NCBI GenBank assembly: GCA_013399015.1
Contig: VWZX01004906.1
Coordinates: 311,460 to 375,459, forward strand
DNA length: 64,000 nt
Reading direction: 5' to 3'
Source: Galbula dea
Taxonomy: Eukaryota; Chordata; Aves; Piciformes; Galbulidae
This document shows positions 1-13,900 of the stretch, piece by piece. Under the pieces are notes generated by a model. The model ran no database searches. It was not told where the DNA came from and saw only the letters and a program-made list of their open reading frames with translations. Position 1 is the stretch's first letter; each line of letters starts with the position of its first letter. The translations under genes were made by a program, and so were the position numbers.

Positions 1-898
1 AGACTTCTCCCCAAACCACCGGCCCACAGATGTCACTGCCTTCCCATATGCCCAGGTTTGGGCATCTACTGGGCTTGGCAATTCTCCCTGGGGGACATCA
101 GTTTCTCCACATGCAGATCTGGCTCAGGTTGTAACACCCCCCCCCCTCCATTTGGACCCAGGTTTGATAGATCAGTGACAAGGACAGCTTGGGTCAAGGC
201 TGAGTTACCTCAGCCCAATGCCCAGGCTGTGTGTGTGTCTCTGCACACCCCTGTGCCAGTCCCCATCCAAAGCCACCTTCCAAATCACAGTGTTTTCTGG
301 GGAAGAGGAATCAGGGGGGCCCTGCACCAAATGACTCACATGCCCATCACCTGCCCTGCTGCTTGCTGCTGCCTTCATTACCTCTCCTGCACAGAGAGGA
401 CCAGCTCACAGCCTGCTGTCTTTCCAAGTTTGGAGCTCTCTGCTAATCATCTTCCCACTTCCATGGCAATGGCTGCTGTGCAGTCGTGGGCAGACAGCCT
501 ATCCGCAGCAAATCTGCTCCATCCATCAGTTCTGTGCTGGAGATATGTGGTGCCACCAGCAACGTGCCTCTGGCGCATGATACAGCAGCTTGACAGGCAA
601 GACAAAGGCGGAACAAGAATAAATCCAATTTTATTTCACATTATGTGTTCATTTGGCATTAAATCACTGCTGGTAATAGTTTGTGGCACGTACCTACCTT
701 TTATAGCCTGCTTCTGTGCTGTCCTTTTCATGGAGGCTGCATGAATACCATCACAGACCTTCTCCCAGGCAGCTCAGGATAAAAACCCAGGCTGCCAAGA
801 CGTATGATGCTCCTGAGGCTGACATGAGGATGTGACTGCTGTGAGTGCGCTAAGGGGTGCCAGGGCTGGAGCCTTGTGCCTGCAAAAAATCAGGGAAA
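1..898. other. Intergenic sequence upstream of ALPK3
   Basis: No exon, RNA gene or repeat family that I recognise. The open frame at 58-744 (+) has no recognisable protein features, and I treat it as chance. A short poly-C run lies near 139-148. Confidence 0.5.
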
Positions 899-1232
899 CA
901 GAATCACAGAATGGTTTGGATGGGAAGGGACCTTTCAAGGTCATCTAGTCCAACCCCTTGCAGTCAGCAGGGACATCTGCAACTACAGCAGGATGCTCAG
1001 AGCCCCAGACAACCTGACCTGGAATGGTTCCAGGGATAGGACATCTCCCACCTCTCTGGGAAACCTGGGACAGGCTCTCACCACCCTCAGGGTATAAAAG
1101 TTCTTCCTTCTATCTAGTCTAAATCTCTCCTCTTTTAGTTTCAAACCAGCAACCCTCACCCTGTCACAACAGGCCCTGCTAAAACATCTGTCCACATCTG
1201 TCCCCATCTTTCCTACAGGCCCCTTTAATGTT
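899..1232 (-). mobile_element. CR1 LINE fragment (3' end), antisense
   Basis: The + strand opens with the reverse complement of the CR1 3' terminus (GAATCACAGAATGGTTTGG at about 901) and continues through the diagnostic blocks 'TCATCTAGTCCAACC', 'CCACCCTCAGGGTATAAAAG' and 'TCAAACCAGCAACCCTCACC'. It is a 5'-truncated copy, as usual for avian CR1. It ends about 150 bp before the ALPK3 CpG island. Confidence 0.92.
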
Positions 1233-1369
1233 TTACCTGATCCTGAGACACCTTTCAGGTGTGACAAATCGCCTAAATCGAGGTGGGGGTGGAGGTTACT
1301 ATGTAAAAAGAAAGCACCCTTTCTCTTCAAACGATGAACTGTGTTCGCAGCGTTGGGGAGGTCTCGGGC

Positions 1370-1990
1370 AGGCTTTGCCCCCCCCCCACCCCGTCCCTAG
1401 CCCCCAGCCCAGGGGAGGCCGGGCCGCAGCCCTCGCGTCATGTCGCCGCCGCCCCCGAGTGACAGCGGCATGTGCGGGGCGGCTATAAATGCCGGCGGTG
1501 AGTGACAGGGCGGGCAGCGGGGGCAGGGGCAGCCGTAGCCCGGCCGCCACCATGGGCTCGTCCCGCCGGGCCCTCGCTGGCCTTTACGGGCGGGGAACGG
1601 GCACCATCGAGGGGGCGGAAGAGGCCGAGAACGCGGCCTGGGCCTCCCGGCCGGACCGGCGCAGCTACCTGCTGGCCATCCGGCCCCAGAACAGGTGAGA
1701 ACGGCCGGGCCTGGGGGAGGGGGGGGAGCTACGGCAGGGGCTGGAGCGGGACGGGCGTCCCCTTCCCATACCGCCGGGGCTTGCGGGAGAGCTTTCGGCG
1801 GCAGGCGGAGGGGCGAGGCGCGGGGGGAAGCGTGGCCAGGCTGGGTGGGAGCGGGGCGGCAGCAGAACAGGCTGGCGGCGGCCCAAGCTCTGAGGCAAGC
1901 CTCGGCCCGAAGGGCGCGAAGTGACGGCGGATCTGAAGGCATGGCCTTGGGCCTGCCCCTCCGTGGAGAGCTCCTCCAGAGTGGAAGAAC
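1370..1990 (+). promoter_or_regulatory. ALPK3: ALPK3 CpG island and core promoter
   Basis: A GC- and CpG-rich block surrounds exon 1, in contrast to the AT-richer flanks. A TATA box (TATAAA, 1484-1489, in CTATAAATGC) lies 63-68 bp before the ATG, so a start site near 1512-1520 and a 5' UTR of about 35-40 nt are expected. The start codon context GCCGCCACCATGG is a full Kozak match. The TSS is inferred from TATA spacing only. Confidence 0.75.
1552..1694 (+). CDS. ALPK3: ALPK3 coding exon 1
   Basis: Codes residues 1-47 plus two bases, starting MGSSRRALAG and including RSYLLAIRPQN, which parallels the human N-terminus. The ATG is the first in the CpG island with a full Kozak context. The donor is ACAG|gtgaga, phase 2. 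Confidence 0.92.
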
Positions 1991-4900
1991 CAATTGATGG
2001 CTTGGGCTCCCCAAAACAGCTCGTGTGCCGCGGGGGAAGCCCCTCCCTGCCCAGTACAGGTCTATGGTGTTTAGTTGGTGCTGTCTGGGTCGTGCATCGT
2101 GTACCGGGTTGTAAGATCACAAGGGACGCGAGGTCCTGTGTGTCTGGAGTTAGGCTTGCATGCAGGGCGCTGTCCTGACCTGCCTTGTGGGTAGGCTGAT
2201 TGTGTTATCCACACCAGACCCCGCGCAAGGGGCCTGCCGCCTGTGTGCTTTATCTTATTGCCGAAAAGGTATTTCTGCAATGTAGATACAGGCAGAGCAG
2301 CGATGAGAACAGCATTCCTGGGTCAGAAATGGCCCTGGGCAGGGGTCTGTGGTAGGAATAAGGCTTTGTTTGCACAGGAGAAGGTATGATAAACATGTTG
2401 TCAGCTGAGACTGACTGAGGTTAGCAAATACAAAAATACAAGGCAACATGCCAGCAAAGGCAAAAGTGTCAGTGATTGTGTTAGTTCAAAATAAAGCCTC
2501 TAAATTGCTTTGAATTCATGAGGAATGCTCTTCAGTCTGTAAGCTCTTGAAACAAGTGTGCCACTTCCCTGTTGATGACTTATACATTATCCATTTCCAG
2601 TGTGTCAAGTATTGATGCCTCAAAGAATCAGAGATTCATAAAAACTAATACAAGACCAAAAGAGAAAAAGTGCTGCCTGAAAGGCAGATGTTAAAACTGG
2701 GGTAGTGCCAAAGTTAAGTTTCCTTACTTCAGTTACTTTGTGCTTGTGTCGTGCCATGCGACCTAATGGCAGGCTGCCTGCATACCGTGGCCTCTTCTGC
2801 ACCAACAAATGCCTATATAGCATCCACAACCAGGCTGTGATCTCAGCCAATACCCTGCAAAGGAAATCTGTAATCAAGTCCAATGAATCCTTTCTGCAGA
2901 TCACAAGTAGAGAGTGTCTTTAGCAGGTAAGAAGTGGAGGTGTTTTGGTTGCCTATAGCTTGGTTTTTGTTCTTCTCTGAGTATATTCAAATGGCAGCTT
3001 TAATCCTTTTAACCACAAAGGAAGGCTCAGCAGCCTTGCAAAGTGGTGTGTTCTCACCCAGCTTCCCCAAATCCCCTGAGTTTTTTCCTTCAGGCTGCTG
3101 AAGAAGGCGCAGAGTGATGTAGCACTTCCATGCAGTGAGCCTGGGATCTTCTGGCTGGTCAGGCATGGTAAATCCAGCTCCTGGCTGCGAAGCTCAGAGT
3201 CCTGAACACCTTGAGCTTGTTAGGCTAGTGCTGTGGGTAAGTGCAACCCAACAGCCATCCGTGGCAGCCTAATGCAGGTGAAGGGACACTACTGCCATGC
3301 TTAAATCAGGAGTTCATTCCACCTTCACAAACTATTCAATCCTTTTTTTCCTCCCCACTTACTGTGCTTGGTTGTCAAAGGCTATTGCAAGGTCATTTAC
3401 TTTTGCCTGTGAACTTCAGTGGCCGCCCCTCCTGTTGTGAGAAGTGGTGAATAAATATTCACTACATAGCAAACCTGACCTTTCTATGTCTTCATGACAT
3501 CTTCCAGGTTCCCTAATGAATTAGGGAGGAGTAATAGAAGAATCTCCTTCACTGCACAGCCCTGAGAATGCCTACGAGTCCTGAAGGCTTGAGGAGGGAT
3601 GTATGGAAACTGTGGTGCAGGGCAAGGGCTTGAATGAAGTGGGGCTTTTTATCCTGTAATTAAATAATGCATCATAACAATTCTGGAAAGCAAGTGAGTG
3701 GACTGGTGTAGCAAGAAGACTTTCAGAAGGCAATTAGGAGTTTAATTAAATCCAAGAACATCTGTAGAGCTTGCCTGGGAGAACCTGAAAAGCAAGAAGA
3801 ATGGCATGCCTAAAACTGCAGATAATGTTCAGCAGTTCTTTTTAATGCAGAACCTATTTGAATTTGGTGGGTTTGCAGCTGACAGAAGTATGGGACAAGT
3901 GAGGCAGGCACAGAATCGTGGTGGGAGGTTGCTGTGGTGGTTAGAAAGCAAAAATGGATGTTCTAATCCAAAGAAAGAGTGGGCTTTTTTTTTCAGCCTT
4001 CTCCATTGCTGTCCTTATATGTATTTATAGAGTGTTTCACCAAAATATTTGCCTGTTCTCTTCACCCATTCTTAAAAGCAGTAGAAAGTGCAGTGCCATG
4101 GTAGAGATGCTTACAGATATGGAAATACCTTGATGAAGAGAGATCCCTGTGCCTGGGGTGCCTCATGAACAGGTCTCACCTATGTGCTTGCCACAGAAAC
4201 CATGCAGGCAGTAGCCTGGTTGATCTGTCTTGGCCTCCCTAATCCTATAGGAGGAAAGGAATGTTGTGTAAATTGAGGGATACTATTTTGGAAATGGGTA
4301 CCTGCTTTTTCCTGTTTCTGAACTTGTGGAATTTGTCAGAGGTGGTGCTGCAGGGGCCAAAAGAACAGAGGTGTGGAAAATGGCTGTAGAGAGAACATCC
4401 TGTCTTCATTAACCAGCGTTCAGGGTACTGTGTTCAGCTGTGGGGCCCTCAGCAGAAAAAGGACATGGACCTGTTTGAGTGAGTCCAGAGGAGGCCGCAA
4501 AGATGATCCAGGGTCTGGAACCCCTCTGCTGTGAGGACAGGCTGAGAGAGTTGGGCTTCTTCTGCCTGGAGAAGAGGAGGCTCTAGGGAGACCTTACTGC
4601 AGCGTTTCAGTAGAAAGATAGAGAGGACTCTTTATGAGGGAGGGTAGTGATAGGATGAGGGACAATGGTTTCAAACTGAAAGAGGGTAGATTTAGGTTAG
4701 ATACTCAGAAGCAGCAATTCTTCTCTGGGAGGGTGGTGAGACTGGCACAGGCTGCCCAGAAAAGTGTGGATACCCCACCCCTCGAAGTGTTCAGGGTCAG
4801 GTTGGATGGGGCTGTGTGAGCAACTTGGCCTAGTGGAAGGTGTCCCTGCCTGTGGCAGTAGTGGGGGGTTGGAGCTACACAATCTTTGAGGTGACTTCCA

Positions 4901-7900
4901 AACCATTCTGTCAGTCTGATCTTTACTTTTTGTGCTCTTAGGAACTGGTCTTTGGGAAGAGTCTTCCCTGTGAGCAGAGAGCTCACTGAGATTACTGGAT
5001 TTCCTTCAGCAGTCTTTTAGCATACCTGATAACTGGACAATGTGAGGAGCAGCTTACCCTCAGCGTGACTTGCCTCTTACCCTGACAGCTGACAGGACTT
5101 TTTTTATTTTGGTGTAGGAAAACTCTTATATCTCAAAGCACTTGACTATAATTACTTCACAAAGTGAGAGGAGAAGCTGTCAGTTCTGTCCAGGGTTGTC
5201 TTCAGCTGCATTCATGGGCCACAACTTCAAGACATGGCTTTAGGTGTCTTATTTGTGTAAGAACTAGCTGAGTCTGGAGAAAGTCTTGTGCAGAGAGATG
5301 CAATTTAATGTGAAAACCTCATCTGAGTCGTAGGCAAAGTGCTCTGTTGGAAGTGGTCTGTGCCTCTTGTCTGATGCAGATGTCTGCTCCTCAGTCACGT
5401 TAGAGCATTGCCTCCTTGCTTAAATATCTTTCTGCTGTCATAGCTTCATCCTCTGCAGGTATTTATAGAGTACAGTGACGTTGCCTCTGATCTTTTTTTG
5501 GATGGCTGTCCCTGGTTGTGGTGGCAGTTGAGCTCAGGAGAGGGCCTTGCCACCTGGCTCTTCTGGCTGGAAACCATTCCCAGTCTTGTACCTCTTGCTT
5601 TGCACATAATCTCAGATGAAGGTGAAAGATCTGTTACTATAATAAAGTGAGCTGAAAACTCTGGAGTGCTTCGTTCCTGAAAAGCATGTTCAGCTTTCTT
5701 AGTTCAGAGGAGTTCCGTCTTCAGAGTTCAGCACCTGTAGCTTCTTATTGGGACCTTGCTTTTGGCAGCAAGAGGTGTGAATCCCTGATAAGAAACGAGC
5801 TGTGGGAACTCAGTCCATTGGTCTTGTCAGATGGAAGTGTCCCAAAGGGAATGAGACATCCAGTACCCACTGGGAAGGTAGAAGTAAAGGCATCGATGGA
5901 TTTGTCTCCAGTCTGTAGGATCTCTAGGATGGAGCTGTCTTGTTCCTATTGGTGTGATTATCTGCACAGTGATGCTTTGTTTGAGGCTCCTTGGCAGTTC
6001 TGATCAGTGAATAGTAATCCCAAACTGCACTTTTCAGACTCCTTTCCAAAGCCTCCTGTCCATATCTCCTAGAAAGTCAATCGGATCTGACAGTGCAGGT
6101 TGGTGAGCTGATAACTAGACTGGAAGGTCAAGATGTGAAGCTGGACAAACAGTGCTCTTTGGGAGTACTGTTCAAATACAGAATATATCACGTGTATGAA
6201 CTTTGCTCTTCTCAGGAAACCTCCTAAATGGAGCCATTTCCCAGGCCTGGGATCCCATCTGATTGTGTGGAGCAGTGAGCGTGGCCTCCTCTGACCAAGG
6301 CACCTCTAGAGTCCCAGCAGAGGCAGTTTCCAGGAGGTGGAATTAAAACCTGCCCTGTCCTCACTGTTTCAGCAAGGGGAGGAAGGCCTTGGCTGAATGA
6401 GGATGTTATCTCACAGTGACTCAGTCTCTCACTTCACAGCATTGCCTGGTCCATGAAGTGGAAGGCAGAAGTGCTGTTATGTTTTCACCTTGTTTTCACC
6501 TTTCTAACCACAGCCACAAAAATCTTCTGCACACCATGAGTTAGCAGGAAGGTGCCAAATTCCCTGGGCATTCATTGTCCTTCAGTATTTGCCTTTTTTT
6601 TTGTCCTTTCTTGTTCCTTGATGTCTTTCAACTAGCCACCAGTTTAGTTTGGACTATAAAAGCAGCAATAATTCAGAGTTAAAATACACAGATCAGAGCC
6701 ATCTTCGGGTGTTACAGAGGCTGATACAGGAATTCATAATTGACTGTTTTCCACTGTCTCCCTTAATGAAATCCAGCTCGAAGCTGATACATGCAAGCCT
6801 GTTCATCTCAGCTCCAAGTAAATTACCTGCAGAAAAGATGCCATGTTTCTGCAGCTCTGACAATCAGTTTGTTCCATGACCTTGACAGGCAAAGACTCAA
6901 TCCATCCATTTTTCCAGTCTGTTAAAGAACAACATGTCTTGTACAGCTCCAGAGCACTCACAGCTGCTTTATCACAGGCTGGCTGATAATTACTGCCGTG
7001 GTATATGGAACACAAACATGCTGGCTCTGTGTGTGCATGAAGTGCTTGATAAGAAGCAGGACACATGGCAGGAAAGAAGCCTGAAGCATAACCATATGCA
7101 CATGAAAAAAAAGCTTCATTGTTGGCTTTTCAATGTTGAAAATGGTTGGCTCCTGACAGCTGAGATGATGTTCAGAGTGGCTTCTACTTGTCTCGAGTAC
7201 TATTAACCTTGGAGGTAGAGAAGTTCAGATGAAATCTTACCCTTGGAAGTCTGCATGTGCAAAACATGCCCAATAATGTCACAGGTCAGAATGCCAGTGA
7301 GAGGGAGTGTCTGGAAGGGACTGCCACCCCTCTGTCCTGCTCCTGGGGTGGAAGGGCTAAGGGCTGCCTGGTTCTTTGGGCAGGGGGGCTCTCCTGAGGA
7401 GCTTTTGTACAATGCTGTTTCCAACAGAAGGTAACTTGGGAGGTCTCGGCTTTGCTGGCATCCACACGTTAAGCTGTTTACTTGCTGTGCTGCACAGCTT
7501 GTGGGGCTCAGTTTTCATGCTGTGGAAGAGCACTGAAATGTATTCATGAGTCTTGCAGCTCAAGCAGGTCAAGATATGGTACTTGTACATGTGAGGATGG
7601 AGCCACTGTGAAGCCAATGTTGGGGTCTCCTGAGCTGCTGTTGACCTCCATATGAGGACATGAGCTGGAAGGAGATAGATTTCTTTGTCTGGAGGAGAAG
7701 AAATACAGGAGGAGGAGGACTTCATGCAATGGTGGCAGGAGAGGGCTAGAAAAGGGGCAGGATTTAAAAACCTGTGTTTTTCAAGCAGTTAACTTTTCAG
7801 TGCCAGTGGGCTGATGGACCAGCCCAGGCCATCAACTTGAGCAATATTTTTAGTGATTAAAAAAAGGGAATGGTGTTGACAAGTTCTGCCTCCTGCCCTG

Positions 7901-10900
7901 GCAGCAAGACTGAAATTTGGCAAGTGCATGAAAAATGAGGAAGACTGTCTTCACTTCTGGAGAAAACTATGAGTAGTTGAAGGGCTCAAACCTTTAAGAG
8001 GATGATAAATGTCCAGAGGAGTTTGAAAGTGTCTGATAAAAAAGAATTTAAAGAAGAATTAGGGCCAGTATTAGGAATTGGGACTCCATGATCCTCCTGG
8101 TCCCCTTCTAACTCAGGACATTCTATGGTTCCCTGATTCTAGGGTAGAAGGTACATAGTAGAGGGGTATAATTCTGTGCTCCAGTGCAACAGTGGTTAAT
8201 AACCAAACCTGTATTTTCAGGGCTAGCTTTTAATAAGCTGTGCAGCACTTCAGAGATGCAAGGTGCCCCAGGGGGGCTTTCCTCCCACTGATTCTGGACA
8301 TGCCTGGAGTAGACCTCTCCAAGCTCCTCTTCTGCAGTAGAGGGAAACCAGTACCTTTGAACTGTGATTCATCCACTCTAGATGTGTTCCTCAGGCTAAG
8401 ATAAGCACTTGCCTTCATCCTGTACCTAAAATGGCCCCAAGCTTGCTGCGGGGGAGACGCTGCTGCTGCATTTCGTTAGCAGAGTCCCCGACTGTGAGTG
8501 CTAACAAGTCCCTGGGGAGCTAAGGACACAGCCCAGTCCCAGAGAGTATCAGACTAGGCGTGCTGGGATGTCTGTGGTGCCTTGCTCAGGCATCCGGCGT
8601 TTCCAAATGGGTAGATTTGGTTTAGGGTCTGATGGAGTTCTGCTGTTGCAGCTTTATACAGGTCTGCTGTGAAGGTAATTGAAGTGTAACAGCAGCTGCC
8701 TGCAGGCAGGGCTGCTCCAGCTGGGGCACTTGGGGTTTGATCTTGCTCTCTGGGCTTAAATTTCTAGTCTGAAAAGCAAATTTTTCTTGGTTCCTTAGCA
8801 TATTGAGGTTAAGCTTTAGTTAATACGTGGATCTGTGTGGTGATGGCCTTTTCCTTTTGATGATCTCAAGGCTCCTGGGGAGATCAGTACTCGGCGCTGG
8901 GTTTCAGGGCGTGCAGTGAATGCTGAGCTATGTGCTCAGCACTGGGGCTTAAAGAAGTAAAGTACTGATGTTTCTCACTCTTTGATCACCTTCATGAGCA
9001 CAAAGGGTTTGTGACACAGGCACCCTTCATTCTGAATCTTGCTATTTGACCGATTTTCTTTGTGTCTAAGCCAAGATACTTTCCTGTTTGCCTTATGCAA
9101 GAGAGCATGATTAGAGCCACACTTCTGCCTGTGCTGGCATTCTCCAGCCAACATTTTAGGATCTTCCTTGCTGGTTCCTCCAGCAGTGCCCAGGTCCTTG
9201 GTATTCCTGGAGGTTAAAAGGACTTTTGCTTGCAAAATGTTTTTCTGGGTTCATAACGCTGGTGGCTGAGACTGTAAGTCCATGAGTCGTGTTTTCAGCT
9301 AGACAGAGCTGCATAAGGACGTGGCACATGAGTGCTGCTGCCCCTGGGATCACTTGTGAAGGTTGGGGGGGGGGCGGGGGGGAAGGAAGTTTGATTCCCC
9401 CTGGGAAGTGAGAGTAGGGCAGAGCAGAGCAGCTGGAGGTGCAACTTGAGCTCTCCAAGCTGTTAGGGCAGCTGGGAGTGATGAGGACAAGGTGACATAC
9501 TGGTCAGTGAAGGCAGGTAATGCAAAGGTATACCTTGCAGTGCTGGAAAGGAGATGGGGCTCAGCTGGAAGGAGCAAGTGACTTCTCCCACAGGCCAGCA
9601 CAGCACATGCAAGGTAGATTGGGTGCTGATTCTCAGCTTGTTGTGGTTGGTGCTTGATTGTTTTCCAGCTAAACTGTGCCTGATCTGCTCATCCTCTGGC
9701 TGTGTGAACAGCCATTGGCACCGGGGAGGGATCAGGATCGTGTGGCTAGGGGTGGAGAGGGTGAAGCTGCTGCCAAAAGGGCAAGTGCCACCCATGCTTG
9801 TTGGGTTAAAGCTACTCCTGAGTGGTGTCTTTGCTTCTCTTCTTCTGTCTTTGATCTTCAGAGCTGAAGGAGAGGAGTCAGTGAGCTCTTCAGAGTGCTG
9901 GTTTCTTTTACAATGAAAATGCACAATTATTTGTGCAAAGTGTCAGGCCTCCAAGCTGAGCTGCTTTTTCTCTTACTGGCCTGGAGGCTTCCACAGGTGG
10001 AAGTGCTGTGTGGTTGTCAGGAGCAGTTTTCAGAGACTCTCTGTGGTCATTTTTAGGGCAAGACTTGAAGTTTAGGACTTCTGTGCAATTGACTTGCCCA
10101 GAGCCCAGGTATGGTCATTTGGCTAGGAGACCTGAAGAGGTGCACCTTTCTTGGTGGTTCTTGCTGGCTTCTGGGGTATCATCAGAAAGCATTGAAGTTT
10201 GGTTGTTCAACAGTGGCCTTTGGTGCCCAAGGCTGAGAAGCTTTGGTCTGTCTGCCCATACCCCTGTGGGAGTCTGACTTTTTCCATCCCAAAGGGAATG
10301 TCTGTGCTTCGGTCACTTCTGAGGCCATAGGGTAAGGTTGGTGCAGGGGCATAATAACATGTGTCTTAATGTGATTGAATCACTCACAGCTTATGTAGAG
10401 TTGGCTAGCTGGTGCCTGGTTAGTTTTGGGCTTTTGACTGCCAGCTGGGTGAGCTCAGGGTCTTGAGGCAACTGCTCCTGGCTGCTGTGAGTCAATGCTG
10501 AGAGGGTGTTTCCTACAGCCTGCAAGGGGCTGCTGCCACAATATGGCAGTGTGGCCTCTTGACTAGGATGGGAGTCCTTGAAGACACTCCTTTGGGAGAG
10601 CTGGTAGTCACTGGTAAGTAGCTCATCTGGATGTCACCTTGTGTAGGATTTGAATGTTTGAATTTTCCTCCCCCCCCTCTGAATTGGTGAAATGTTGTAA
10701 CATGTACCTGCAAAGAAAGCAAAATCTGTAGCTTCTGGTAAAGTTCTGCTTCTTTTATTGTGTTCTAGCTTTTTGCCAGACCTTAGGGATTTGGTTGGCA
10801 AGCTGAGAAGTGGTGTAGAGTGACCAGAGCTTCTCCAAAGAGCTGTCCTGTGAAGCACAGAGGGGTGACCAGCTCAGGCCACCTGCTTGCCAGCAGAGAA

Positions 10901-13900
10901 GTGGGCTTGCCAAGGCTCTGCCCTCCTGCCTGCTGTTTAATCCAGCATCTCCCGGCGCGGAGTCGCCTGCTTTGAGCACAACGCTGCCGATGGTGCATGG
11001 GAGCCTCAGGTGCTGCTTCTTGGGAAAAATAAAACATACCACAAACAAACTACTTGTAGAAATGTCCTGACACTGATTCTCTGCTCATTTTTACAGCCTT
11101 TGATTTCAATTGACAATGTGGCTTGCTCCTCCTGGCAGTCAGCCTGAGTTAAAGCAGCTGTACCTTCTTTTAATAGGAACTCTGACCTCTGCCAAGCGAC
11201 TCATCATTAATACGTCTCTGTAACGGTTTGTTTCTTCCAGCTCCTTTCCATGCTTCTCTCTCTAATGGTTTTTATGCTGTTTTTTGCTTAGCTTATCAAG
11301 CAGCAGATTCTCTCCCTCCAGTTTAGGAAGGTAAAACTACATTGCATTAAACTGCTCTGACACTTTGAATCTGACTGCACATGATTAACCTGTAATGCTT
11401 TGGTACTAACTAATTAGTAGACAGACCTGAAGTGATCTAACACCCTCATTCTGCATGGTTGGCTCCACCAGACTTGCTTGAGCTGGAGACAGCAAAGTGG
11501 TTGTCCGTAGTCATCCCTGTGTTAAGGTGCAAGAAATACTCCTCTTTCTTAGCCAAAGGATGGATGTTCAGCTACTTCTTGATATTAAAGTGAGACTTCC
11601 ATACAGAGATGTTAAAAATGAGATGTGCCTGCCCTGAGGCTTTCAAAGAACAATTCTTTTTCTCCCCCTGCCATCCTGTGCTGTGTTGTGAAGGTCCTAA
11701 TTTCTTTGGGCTCTCCCTGAAACACCCTCGAAGGGTTGTACTTTGCCTGTTGCTAAATGCCACATGTGGACATCAGTTGGCATTGCTGGTTTGCTGCAGG
11801 AGCAGTGGAAGAATGACCATGGAAGGAAAGGCCTCTAGAGCTCCCCTGTAGCTGTGGGATTGCTGGCCAAAAAGTCAGGGAGACAAAATCACGGTGAAGA
11901 TTTTAATTTGTTTTGCCTTCTGAAATCTCCTTTTCCTGCAAACTGCTTTTGTATGGAAATCCCTCTTTAATGTCAAAAGGCTACTGAATTGCCGGTGGCC
12001 TCTTCCTGGGCTCCAGGCCTTGTTCTGCAGCAGGGATGCAGCTTCAGGAAGGGCCGGAGGGAGAGCGGCTGCCCCCCTTGGGGCGCTCAGAATTACTGCT
12101 TTAGAAAGCAATTTGGATTGGCCAAGTCTCCCTGCAGCAGGGGTGAGTCAGCTGAGAGCCCCACAGTGCTTCAGTCTCTAAACCCTCCCTGTGACTAACA
12201 CAGTGGTTTCTTGGAAACATTCAATAGACCTTCCAGGCTTTCCTGCCTGAGTGTGCATTAGGCAAGTGTGGCTGATTAATCTGCAAGTGCCTGTGGAGCT
12301 CCCAGCTTCTGGTGACTCTGCTTTCCTAAAGCATTCAGTAGCCTTTGCTGTATTTCACCTGACTGTGGGGTTTGCATTTCAGGGACCAGCCTTATTCCTG
12401 GTGCTGCCTCCTGGGAGTGGTGGCACGGTACTGGGATTAAACTTGGTCCTGAGTCTCACTATGTGTGTGTGCATTACTTCTTTTGAAGGTGCTGATCTGG
12501 TTGCTCTCCTGCTGGGGTATGAAATGTTCCTTGATGCTTGGGAAGTTCCTTATGTGGATCTAAAAGGCATTTACTGGTCTAGGGCTGGGGAGCTGTGTTG
12601 AAAGGGGGCCACCAAAACCCCACCAGTAACTGCCTTGGTACTGAATTGTCTGCCTTGCTCTGTGGAAATGGGATTTTTTTTTTTCTCTCAGGTTGTGGCA
12701 TATGGAAGGGTTTCTTTGGTTTGCAACAGCTGTTGGCCCCCAGAGCCCTTTCCTGGCCCTGTAGCTGAGTGAAGAGTTGCTTGCCAGAACTAGTCTCCTG
12801 GGGACTGTTGATTTCCACAAAAAAGAGCCTGAACTGTGGGATCTGTTTTTGACTCCACCCCACAAGGTGTTTGGATGTAGACAGTGCTTATAACCCTCAC
12901 TCAGGAGATGAGTCAAGTTAGCAACAGCTCTAGCTGCCCCTGTCCCATACCCTTACCCAACTGAAAGTGCCAGAGAGCTGGGGGAGACTCATGCTGCATC
13001 CCAGTTGCTTGTCACCTAGGGATTCATATCCCTGCATCTCTTGCAAACTCATTCTAGCAGGAAACCAGAGTGAAAACTGTGGCACTGCAGCTTGCAGGTA
13101 AGTTTTCTGGGTGAATCAATCAGGGAGTTGCTGTGGCTGGAGCTATCCTAGCACCTTCAGCCACATGAGGAGTCCAGTCCCTGCTGCAAAGTCTGTCAGT
13201 GCACCTAACCTTGCTGGGTTCATGCTAAATGTGGGGAGGTTTGGTTTTGGTTTGTTTTTTTTCCTGAACAAGTCTGCTTCCTCAGCAGGTAGAGCATGAA
13301 TAGCAGCAGCACCAGCATCCTGCCTGCAAGCTGGGGGCTGCTTGTGAGGCTAGGGTCCTCCAGGAGCCCTCACCACGTGCTCTGAGCCCTTCTGCTCGTG
13401 GTGAAGCTGTGGCAGGAATGGTTTGAGGGTTTGTTCTACCTCTTGCATGTCTCTAGAAGCTGATCACTTCTTTAAACATTAAGAAATGTCTTCTTTCACT
13501 GCTGAGAATTGTCTAAGTAGACCTGCCAGCTACCAGATCTTTTCAATATTTGCTGTTTCTCCTAAGATCCTTGCACTTGAGACCTCAGGGTCCTCTCTCC
13601 TAGTGTAAGTGTATAGTTTTTTAATTGCAGAGAGAAAGAAGAAAAAGCTCTTCCCTTCCAAGAGCCTCAGAGCACACTCTGAATAAAGACCCAACTTGGG
13701 GTTAAATCATTTTTCTGTATTTAAGAAAGCCCAGGTCTTTCTGGGGCCTGTCTTGGTGATGCTCCAGTAGGGTTGGTAGTGCTGTGTGAAAATGATGATT
13801 TATTGCTGTCCTGGGACAGTGCTTAAATGACTGGAGAAATCTAAGGTCCAGTTTCGAGCTTCATAGCTTGCACTGTTAGGCTAGTTCTGGCTATTTGGGT

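Noticed and set aside
58..744. A 228-codon open frame upstream of ALPK3
   Set aside because: No recognisable domain or compositional signal. It ends before the CR1, and nothing supports transcription.
1397..2120. Long overlapping open frames on both strands around the ALPK3 first exon
   Set aside because: They are shadows of GC-rich CpG-island sequence: low complexity, no domain, no splice support. Only the frame starting at 1552 continues in phase into the conserved exon 2.
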